The position numbers were made by a program, and so were the translations under genes. The notes beneath the pieces were generated by a model. The model saw only the letters and a list, made by a program, of their open reading frames with translations. It ran no database searches and had not been told where the DNA came from. 64,000 nt of DNA from Phlebotomus papatasi. Its lineage: Eukaryota > Arthropoda > Insecta > Diptera > Psychodidae. Below are positions 32,701 through 44,700 of the stretch, one piece after another (the first letter of the stretch is position 1; each line of letters begins with the position of its first letter). Where the stretch lies: NCBI RefSeq assembly GCF_024763615.1, contig NC_077224.1:35288712-35352711 (forward strand), written 5' to 3'.

Positions 32701-35700
32701 ACAAACCCAAAAAAATCCTAATATGGAGAGAAAATGATCGGCATGTTAGTGGTCCCAGGGTCGACTTATGAGGTGGTCCTACAAAGATTCCAGGTCGCTA
32801 TCTCTAACCGTTTGGGCTCTAGACGTGATAAAAGTCAGACACATTGACGCACAGACGAACAAACAGCATTACGACTGGTTATGAATTACCTATTAAGAAT
32901 TAATCAGTGTTAAGAAAAGCGTCCTGTGATACTTCCCAGAGAATATCCAAATCAGATACCTGAATGTAAAGACTAAGAATTAGTATATCCGGCGAAAAAG
33001 GATCCATTTTCCTAATATCACTTCTTTATTCACGAGATAATTAACTAATCTTTCTATTACAGTGTTATCACACTTGCACATTAAAATTTTAATATGATTC
33101 ACATTAATTGTCGCTAGTGAGAGTCCAAATGTGTAGTTTGAATCATTTTATATTCAAAACTTGATCTATTTGTTGAGAAAAAGGTAGACTTGGCCCGCAA
33201 AATTTGATAAAAATTGATTTATAGCAATTATGCGAAAGATTAATGCGATCTTATCTTTAATTTATTAATGTGAAAAATATTTATGCTTTAGGTAAATTTA
33301 AACTTATTTTTGCAGGCCAAGTCCACTTCTTTATCAATAAATAGAAAAACCCCAAATATTAAGTGACTCAAAGACACAAATAACATATTTGGACGCTCAC
33401 AAACGACAATTAATGTGAATCACAATAAAATTTTAATGTGCAAGTGTGATAACGCCGTTACACAACTTTTAAGAACACATGATAACTAAATTCAAAAGAT
33501 AATTATAGATTTTTTAACTTTAAACTCAATTGATGTTCGCACAAAGAATAAATGAATAATGATTTGACAAAATTGACAATCTCTTTAGTACTCAAAGAAC
33601 TAGTTGTCTTTTGCTGAAGAACTTTATCTTACCGGGTTGCGTTAGAGCCGAGATAATCCAATTTGCAGTGTCCGCTCTCTAATCCGTAGCGGCGTAATCC
33701 TAACGAGTTCTTGTCGGTTACATTTAGAACAATTTTAATGTTATGAATGCATGTGTGTTCAGCAATGAAAATTAATTATCGCATGATGTGTTCGTTCAAT
33801 TACTGAAGTATAATAGCTTAAAATTCTCTAATTATGTCTTTTTAATCATCTTTAAAACTTTCATTCTAATTATACAATTTTTTTTTTTAAATCTTGTATT
33901 ACACTATGCAACAAATTGACAATTTTTTTTGGCACACGGATCTCACATGGTACGTTTGATAGAGTCGAGTCCCCTGATCAAGATTCTGTTCTTGGTTTTT
34001 CTCCTATGCGTCACTATTTTCTTTAATTAATTTAAATTAGAGGTATCGGAGCAGGATGTCTTCTATGGCAAAAATGTAGTCCTAAGTGGAGTCTATTGTG
34101 TGCTGAAGAGAGTACATTAATATTTAGTTTAGTTTAGTTTATATGATTTTTCAAAAGTTGCTTTCTTAGGCCAATTTTGAGAAATTTTAGTTTGATTTTG
34201 TTTTTCCGCCCCCAAGGATTTTTTGAAAAAATATCACATAATTTTCAAGTTGAAGCACAACTACTTACCTTTACATCGGATGCCCATTTGTTAAGCTCTG
34301 TACACTAGAACCGGAGGAATAAGTGATAATATGTGACAAAACAGCAAAAACAAAAAAAAAAATAATTAAAGAAAATTGTGACGTATAGGAGAAAAACCAA
34401 GAACAGATTTTTGATCAGGGAACTCGACTCTACCAGACGTACCATATGAGATCCGTGTGCCAAAAATCGTGTTGCATAGTGTTATATTTTCGAGACGTTG
34501 AACAAATTCAAAAAATCCATTCGGATAACGAAGCGGGCTTCTGTCATTTTGTTTCCCAATCATCCGAATTCCGAATAACAAAGCGGGCACTGGATTTGTT
34601 TTTGAACACGTTTTTTTCACCACAGCGCTCCTAATGGCTATATGACGAACTACAACTATATCAAAGAATACAGTACCCGCTCTCTAATCCGGATCGCCAT
34701 AATCCGGACGAGTTATCGACGGTTACATTTAAAATAATTTTGAGATTATCCTGTGATGTTTTGTTTAATAAATGAAGTATAATAGCATAGAATTCTCTAA
34801 TTATGTCTTTTTAATCTTTTTTAAAACTTATTCTAATTCTAACAAAAAACTTGTATTATATTTGCGAGACGTTGAACAAATTCAAAAAATCCATCCGGAT
34901 TACGAAGCGGACATCTGTCATATTGTCTCCCAATCATCCGGATTGCAAGGCGGGTACTGTAGCTGAATTTTGTGTGACCTTTCTTTTAAACTTTATTTGA
35001 GAAAACGTGGTAAACAAAAACGATCATATCAGTACCTGGGAACTTTCATATTTAGTAGCATTGTTATGCGAAAAAATCAATTTTTTGTCAGTACCGAAAA
35101 ACTTTGAATATTAGTCAATAGAATTGCAATAATTTATAACCGTATGTATTTTTTATACCAGTAAAAATATTTGTTAATGATATCGGAGTCTACTTCAAAC
35201 GTTTCCCATGAAGACCCCGATAAGGGAATTCTGTAAAAATATGACAATATCATATGACACATTTAAAATTTTTTATGTGTTTAATTAAAAAAAAAATAAA
35301 CGAAACTCGAATTCATATCAGATACTAAGAGCTTTAGAGGCCTGGACTTTAATGTTGTCCTTCTCCCGAATTTACCACGAAAATTTGTCATCATATGACA
35401 TTGTTATATAAGTTACAGAATTTCCCTGCAAGTCGCTATCTCTAACTGTTTGGTATCGGAATCTTATTATGGACGGACGGACGAATAGATAAACAAAGTA
35501 ACATTTTTTCGCAAAATTATATAAAAGTAAGATAGGGTGGAATAACCACTTATCGCCATGTTTAGGAAAAAGTTAAATTAATTTTATTATAACTTTTGAA
35601 CCCTCTTCTTACAAGATAACTCAAATTTGACAAAAAATTACTTCGATGTATTGGCTCTAGATACGTGAAAACAATAATTCTACAATTTAACGTTGTACTA

Positions 35701-38700
35701 TTTAAAAAACTGATTTTTATTAACAATGCAAAAATAACCACTTCGTCACCACTTTTTACCACTTTTCGCCAGTTCTGTAACGACTTCTCGCCACCCACTT
35801 GGAAAGGTTCAAACTCGATTATTTTGGGCAATATTATGCAAAGAATACATTCAGCATTTCTTTTTCCTTGTGACCACCTTATTATCACTTACTTTAAATG
35901 ATTTTTCTTCATTTTTATTTGAGAAATCAAATTATAGGGCTACTGCAGAAAGTAAACAATGCAGATTTCACAACTGAGAATCCACGAAGTGAAGTTAGCG
36001 TCGCCTATTGAAAAGAGATGGCGACAGGTGGTAAAATCAATTCCAGAATATTACCACTTTTCGCCATGCCTCATTTTTATATAAAAATGATATAAAATGA
36101 AATATTAATTAACTAAATATAAATTTTATCTATTCCACAAGTGTAATTAAATATTCAATAGACAAATTATTTATCCCAAATGATATTTTTGGCCTGTTGA
36201 AAATTTGATGACATTTAGTATATCGTCGGTTCCGAAGAAGACTATTGTAAGTCCAAAATGTAAACTTTACAGAAAAGAGGTTTGAAGTTTGACAGCTAAA
36301 ATTTATTTTCATTAATTGCACTGCAATTAGTATACTTTCAGCTTTTGAAACTATTTCATCATACTTACGCATTGAATATCTTCTAGTTAACACTACTTTT
36401 AAATAAATTATAGCAAAATTGTGGGCAAAAAACTCGATAATTGGGCACGCTGATTTTCAGTTTTTTACTTGTAACTTTTCCAGGAATATCTTAATCAACA
36501 TAAAATTTTGTGGGGATATAGATCTAAGGTTTCTGCATCCAATGATACCATCTTTCTATACTACTGTAAGTAGACTTACAATAGTCTTCTTCGGAACCGA
36601 CGATATTTGGTAAGAAATATTGGATTCGATGCACTTACTTAAAATATTGCTCTAAAAAATGATCAAAATCGTAAATCCAAAACGAATAATTATTATTTTT
36701 CGACTCTATACGTAGCAGCACAAAAAATACAAATAACTTTGCGGCTCATTTATTTCATAGATCGCGAAAAATAGCGATTTCAATAAAAGTGGCGAAAAGT
36801 GGGGCACTGGCGAGAAGTGATGATTCCACCCTACGTTACATTGCTTTCTCTCTACAAAATTCGTATCATAAAATATTTAAGGACAGAACAGGAGCAATAT
36901 ATAATTATAGATTTTGAGAATATTTTTGATAAGAACTTTCCTTGATTTATCGGCGGTGATATATATTCACCTTGTTGCAAATTTATCTCTTATCTGTTAA
37001 ACTTCAATATTCTGCTCATTAACTCTGGCCTAGATTTCTTATTCATACATTACATCGCACCTTCTCAAAGATAGCACTAAGAGGTGTAAGTTGTTCGTCA
37101 CTTGCTATCACTTTGACGACATTCTTTCAAACAGAGATTTTTCCACGCTTATCAATCACAATCAATGTAATTTTTATCACACGTTCCCTATCAATTGTCC
37201 GCATTGAACGGAACGACATATAGTGCGACGGTTGTGTAGTAGCAGTATTTTCTTTAAAAAAAAAAGTTAAATTGAGTGTGTCATGTGTGGATTTCTCGAA
37301 GACATTGGATATCTCCGATATCGGAGGTTTAACTAAAATACAGTATATATATTTATTGGAGAAATTGATTTTAATACAATATTCTTGGGATTTTGTTTTT
37401 GTAGCTCCCGGAGACCGTCCGCCTCAAAAATGGCTCCAACAACAACGATAGAGACTGTTACCATAACACGCCCGTTGAAGGTAAGTCCTTTTCAATTTTT
37501 TAATCATGCACAAATGGGGAAATTTCACTGGGATTGGAAAATGCGGGAAAATTCTGGGAAATTCTATGATTCTGTCGGATGAATAATGGGACTGGCGCAT
37601 GCGTTTTTGGAATTTTCTTCATCATATATCCTTTCTCACTCTCACCAATAACTTTCCCACCCGCACAAACTTGATGGGATTTCACTTGAAATATATAGAG
37701 TGAAAAAAAAAGTAATCACCCTCTTTTTCCAAGCACCGAGCCTGGGTGTGGGGATGAATGAGACGAAGGGTGCTTTTAGTGTAGAAACTTGATCTCCTGG
37801 TGGAAAGTCACTCTTAGCCAGACCAGCAGACAGTGAATTGTTGTGGGTGAAGGTGGAATAAAAGGTGGTGTAGGGATAGGAAAAGAAGTTCATTAAAAAA
37901 AATTTCATCACTTTTTAGTGAAAAACTTCTATTCTCTGTTAAATTTTGAAAGGGAAAATCTCAAATGAAATGGACTCAAGGGTGAAAAAGTGATGAGGAA
38001 ATGGACTGAAAAAAATATCCGGCAATAGAGATGGAATGAAATGAGGAAAAATTGGTGTGTTGAGAGAGGGGTTTTGTGCGAAAAATCTTGTGTAGTTGCA
38101 CATGGAAAAGTTTTGATTGAAAATTTGTGTAGTTTGGAAATTTTCACGCCTTCAGAGTTGAGCAAAAAAAGAAAAGGGAAAAGAAAATAAAGAGAAAAAG
38201 AGGGGCCGCCCGAAAATTCCCAATTCTCATTGAGTGGTCACGCAAAGGACGCGTTCTAAAGGAAGGGCTTTCAACTTGGGCCACATTTCGTGAGCCAATC
38301 GCAGGCAAACAGGACACAGAAAGGAACGGAAAAAGGGGCAAAGTTCCCTGTGAAAATTCAATGGACGATGTGAAATGTGATCAAAATGGCAATTTTCACA
38401 AAGAAGGATCGAAAGTATTGTGCTGAAAAAGTGCTAAAGTAATATAATCTTAAGTGGTTAGAGAGGACCAAGTTAAAGTGGCTGTTTCTTTTTTTTTTGT
38501 TGTCTGCTAGAGAACATCCTCTTCTTTTTCATACCAAAAAAAAAAAAATAAATCCTATATTTTCTTCATTCCACGTTGCTAGTGAAAAGTCATCCACACC
38601 AAGTTTTTTGGTCTTATTTTTTTTGCAAGACAAAAAAAAACTAATAAGAAACTTCTGTGGCACGAAATAATGAAATTTTCTCTTTGTGTTGAGGTGTGAA

Positions 38701-41700
38701 AATTATAGTGAGTGAGACATTGAAAGTAGCAACAAAAAAAGTCTAGAATTGGGTGTGAGGAAAATAGGAAGAAATGCGTATGCGTGCAGAAATCTGAGGA
38801 GGAAATTCCACAGTGGAAATCAATTGGATGGAATTTTTGGTCTTTTTGTGTGTGACACAGAAATATTTGGCGTGAAAAACTGCAAAAGTTAGCAAAAGAG
38901 AAAAATCATCTAGATTTTTTGCTTTTGCCTTCCTAATAATACCGGAAGGAAGAGAAAAGAAAAGAGGAAAAAGTCCTGGAAAAAAGCGTGAGAGAGAGAC
39001 AGACTAAAATCACAGAACCTTATGGGGGCCAATCAAATTGCCCAGGTTTGCACAAACTTGCTCACAATATCTTTTATTTTTTTTGGTATCCCTATTCAAC
39101 CAAATTTAAATCAATTTCACCTTTCTCCTGTCTCTTTTATTGTCTTGAATATTTCACCAGCCAGAAGAGTCACATAAAATAAACAGGAGATATATCACTA
39201 TTTCTGTTTTATTTAGATCCAATAAAGTTGAGATATTCTGATAAATTTATTATTTAAAATGAAACACCCATAATTCTTATAATGTTGAATCAAATATTAT
39301 GGAAATTTTAGAAATATATTTTGAATTATTTGCATTATTACGGAAGATTTGGAAAAACTGGGATGGCAAAGGGGTATTTTTGGAGCACCACAATTTTTTG
39401 CATATTAAATATATTAATCAAGATATTAATATATATTAATATATAAGAATTCCTAACTGTTAGAATATCAGAAGGCCAGATTAGATAAAAAATTTAAAAA
39501 AAAAGATTAGACTTGCATACTTTTATCTTTTGCTTTTACAATGCATTGTGATAAAACAATAAAAATAAATGCCCATAATTTCAAATGTTTCAAGGGTAAA
39601 AATGAACTCGCAGATCTACTCCACGAAGTATACGGATCTGCCCCAGTTATTTGATAAGTGTTAGCATTAGGTTCTCCCCAATGGTAAAACCCCCGTTGGT
39701 ATTTGAATTCGGTGGCAACCAAAATCCTGAAAGCCAAAATCCCGAATGTTCAAAATCGTGAAAGAGATAAAATTATATGGAGGAAAATGTTCAGAATAAT
39801 TTCCCAAGACACAGAAGATTTCCCTTTGCCTCCAGCAAGCGCGGGTGCAATCGTGGGAGTAGCTATGACACTTTTAAGAATTCGGGAATTTGGCTTTCGG
39901 GATTTTGGCGTTCGGGATTTTGGCTTTCGGGATTTTGGTTTTCGGGATTTTGGTTTTCGGGATTTTGACCGGAACCCCTCCCCTTTGGCCGCTAGAGGTT
40001 TCTCCAAAACTCTTAGCGTTCCTCTTAACGATCTATTCCCTACGACCCCTACGACTACAACGATCCAACATGAACTAACTTTCAATACTAATCGTCTCTA
40101 CGCTCTCTACGATACCCCTTCCGAAGGGGTAACTCACATTCTAACATTCTAACGCTCTTATGAGAAATAGGCGCCACTCCGAGAAACTTCTGTGATGTTA
40201 ATTCAAATGGGTCTTATAAGAGAGTTAGAATGTTAGAATGTGAGTTACCACTTCGGGAGGGGTATCGTAGACAGCGTAGAGACGATTAGTATTGAAAGTT
40301 AGTTCATGTTGGATCGTCGTAGGGGTCGTAGGGAATAGATCGTTAAGAGGAACGCTGAGGGTTTTAGAGAAACCTCTGGCGGCCAAGGAGGAGGCCTTCG
40401 CCCTTACAGATACCCTGATGGATCTAACATAAGTAAAAGAAAAAAATGGTGGCAAAGCGTCTCAGACTTTGCAAAGTGCTCGAATTCGTGATTTAGATGC
40501 TATACCTTAAAAATGTTTTCTCATCATTTATCGTTTAGCGGTTCTCAACCTATATGAAACGACTCATAAATTCCTAAAAAGATCCCCGAAAATAGTTTTA
40601 AGAGAAATAGAATTGATTTTCGGATATAAATTAAAGGTTTATCACTGATTCCATAGCCGATCGGAATCGGTCCAGCTTTTTAGAAATTCCAAGACCTTTC
40701 CAACGAGCCCAAAAATGATAGAAATTGATTGAGAAATACCTTCTCTAGGGCTTTTTAACCATCTTTTCCACCTAAGACCTTTTTTGAATATTCATTCAGA
40801 CGCTTCACTCACTAGCACCGAACGGACACTGTGAAAAAAACGGGGGTGCGATTAACTTTTTTTCCTCATAACTTCAACACTTTTAAGGTGTAAAAATATA
40901 TCAACACTTTCTAATGTTAATTTTACACCCTTTTAAGAGTAAAATTAACATGAAAAAGGGTAACTCTAACCCATAATACACCTAAAAAGCATAATATTTA
41001 CACCGATTTCGGTCGGATCAATAATGCAGGGTAAAATTAACATTTCCGGATTTCTCTCAGTGGAACTTCAACTCACCAAACCAATTGTGCCAATCACACA
41101 GTTCAAGAGCAGAATGCTTTTACCAATTGCAACACGAATTCCCAGACCTATGTTAAATACTACTTCTTAAATTGCGAAAAAGTTTCTGATGAGAGAAAAC
41201 AAAAACGAAATTTATTAAGGGGTTATGTTCATCACGAAGAATAAAAAAAGATTATCTTTTCTTTAGAGTTTTTTATTCAACATTATAAAATAGATGTGAT
41301 TAAGGATCACACCTAAAAATTCGTTAGAGCTCTTGAACACCTTAAAGTCCGGCATTTAAATTAAAAAGTACAAAATTTATATTAAAAAATATAAAAAAAA
41401 ATTCAGCCTCTTGGACATGATTTTATGATTTTCGTAGATCTTAAAAACTAGATCATAAAAACGCAGAGAAAAAACTGACTTTTCGGTGGACGTAATTTTC
41501 GGAGATTGTTTTTGAAAAAGAACTTACTTTTTGGTGAACAAGATTTCTCGGAGTAGGTTCATTAGAAATCCAAAAACCAAATATTTCCTGTTAGCTAATG
41601 TGTTAAACTAGTCCTTGAATAAAGGATGTTTGAAAAAAATGACATTTTATTGGCAGAATTTTATGCAAAAATACTATTTTTAAAATATTAACGTATTTTA

Positions 41701-44700
41701 ACTGTCTTTTGCCACTGATCTTGATTAATTGCCAAATGCATTTCAACTCGTTTTGACTCACTACGAGCCTAGAGGAACGGTATCATGCGTACAATTAAAC
41801 CAGCAGCCCATGTTTTCCATGGATAATTAATTTATTTATTTGAAAGTGATTGAACAATTGAAAGATTCTGTTCAATCACTTTCAAATAAATAAATTAATT
41901 ATCCATGGAAAACATGGGCTGCTGGTTTAATTGTACGCATGATACTGTTCCTCTAGGCTCGTAGTAGTGAGTCAAAACGAGTTGAAATGCATTTGGCAAT
42001 TAATCAAGATCAGTGGCAAAAGACAGTCAGAGCCAGTGTGTCCCCATAGCTCAGTTGGTAGAGCATTCGCCTAGACAGCGAAAAGACCCCAGTTCGATCC
42101 CGGGTGGAGACAGGATTTTTTCCAGTCTCTATTTGGGTTAAAATTGTGGTTGGGAATCACTTGTTCTGATTGTCGCTCTCTGTGCATAAACACAAAAACT
42201 TCTTGGGATTACGTACCAAGCGAACAGATTCTGTTCAATCACTTTCAAATAACGTATTTTAACGTATTTGTCATCGTGTTTCGGCTTGTAGAATAAGTTG
42301 TGATCAAGTTACTTTCATTCAAGGACTAGTTTAACTCATTAGCTAACAGAAAATATTTGGTTATAGGATTTCAAATCGACCTATACTCCGAGAAATCTTG
42401 TTCACCGAAAAGTAAGTTCTTTTTCAAAAACAATCTCCGGAAATTACGTCTCAATGGCTGAATTTTCAAAACTTTTAAATAAAAATTTCAGGAAATATAG
42501 TTTAAATATTGCACTTTTATACATGTCTAAAAGCTTGAATTAAATAATTTTTATATTATGCTGAAAAAGAAATTTTGAGAAAATATTCTTTTTAGTCTTG
42601 TTGACCCACGTAGACTCTGAAGAGAAAAAAATAAACTATAAAATATGTAGGTTTATAAAATAATTTAAAATGTATGAGGGGATGAAATATTATTTCATCC
42701 CTTTTGCCTTCAAACAGATAACAGAAAGTTAAAACAAAATAAAAAACAATCTTGGAATAATTATTTTCTTGTTTTCCACTTTCTTAATTCGTGTTAATTT
42801 ATTTTTTAATATAAGTATTTTTTCAAAGATTTTTCTTTTTTTTTTCAAGATATTTTTTCTCGTAAGGATATTAAAATAAACGACTCGAATATTTTTAGCA
42901 CAGATCTCGTTCAACTCATTAAATTGTTTGATTCCAAAAAAGTCACTATTTTTGCATTAATTATTATCCCTATTTTTGTTTATGACCTAATAAATGTACT
43001 GGAAAATTTATACATTTCAATTAGTTGTTCAATTGTTCTATTGAAAATTCAAGACAGGGTGTATTCGTTGTCAGGTATATCAAACAAAAATATTTCATCA
43101 TAATATTTGCACGAAAACCCTATTGACTGTACAAAATTATTCAAATTAATGATAAAATGTATATCTTTATTTAAATCATCACTCAATTTAATATGCAAAA
43201 GCTTCGTAATTGTGGTGAGATTTATCTTAATGAAGCTCTATTGGTCTACAATGTGCACCAACGAAGCTTTCTAATACATCATGTCAAAGCCAACCACAGA
43301 CTCTCCATAACATTAAATTGGATTTGTTAAAATACAGGGAAATTATCCCGAATAATCATTCTATCGATATAGTGCTTTCAATTACTGTGCACAATTTAAT
43401 ATATTCATTAAATTGTGAAAGCTTTCATTATTGTTGCTATAGAACTCAAAAGGAGAACAATATAATTTAACGATTATTCAGTTTATTACCGGTCGGGAGC
43501 TCAAACGGTGAGGGATATCGAATTGTGGTTATCAGTGACCCAACTCGCCTACTAATCATTCACGAGACGTTTTCTTTTTACCTTATTCCCTCTTCCCTTT
43601 AAAAGTTTTTGTTTTGGTTTTAGTTCGAAAACAATCCATAGAATTTCTTGACCGAAAAAAATCGCACACACTCTGGCTGCGAATACTTCATATTCTTACT
43701 TATATTCCTTTACTGAATCTGATCTAATAGCAATATTTTTTAATAGTTGGTCTTAAGGATCTTAAGTCACAAATTTCCTGTAAAACCTGCCTCAGATTGA
43801 TTAAAGGAACATAGGAAAAATTTGAAATGTTCGAAGCCAGATTTCATAATTTTGAGCATTCCAAAAAGTTATGACGCTTTGATACTCTTTATATTACGAA
43901 TATTTTCATCTAATTGAAATAAAATTTTCAAAATGCTTTTATTGTGAATTAATAATTTAATAAGACAAATATTTATTTATAATATTAGTTAAAAGTCATA
44001 TTTTCAAAATACTGAACCAGACCAATTTTATTATAAAAAAAAAAGATTTAACAGAGTATCAATAACTGTCAATATCAAATTGCTCAATAATAAATTACAT
44101 TATAATGCTCTTATCAGAAGAGTTGGTGCTAAAAATATTTTTTACTAAATTAATTAAAAACAATATGCAATTCCACACCAACAAAGTGCACCAGTAGTGC
44201 GTTATGCAATTATTGCACAGAAGTGTAAAATTTGAAAAAATCCAATTTTCTCTGTTCAATTTACTTTAGGTAGCCAAAAATAAATGAATTTAAAGTTTAT
44301 CATTGTGAAATAAAAATGAATACTAATCAGGTATAATGCAATTAAACAAAATTGGTAAATAATTTGAAGTTTATTTATTTATTTATTCTTAATTCAATTG
44401 CATATTGTACTCTTTATTTCTATTTTTAATTCATTAGTTTAATTATTTAAGCAAAATCGAAATTTTAACTTTACTATGCGGTATTTTTTTTTTTCAAGAG
44501 AAAATCTTTGAAGAGAAAGTTTTTCCTGTCGTCGAGCAAATTTATATTTGTCTGTTTATCTCTAAATTGGAATTCTTTCTGGGTCGAAAAGAAAACTGTC
44601 TTATATTAATTAGATGCTTTCAATTTTCTAAAGTTTTCCTTTTCATTTTTATGGGGTGGAGTGAGATTTTCATTAAACATTAATTTTTATGTCTGTTATT

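Noticed and set aside
42040..42112. Functional tRNA-Ser (AGA)
   Set aside because: No long variable arm, C at position 37, mismatches in acceptor and T stems, and location inside a broken palindrome; kept only as tRNA-like/SINE head.
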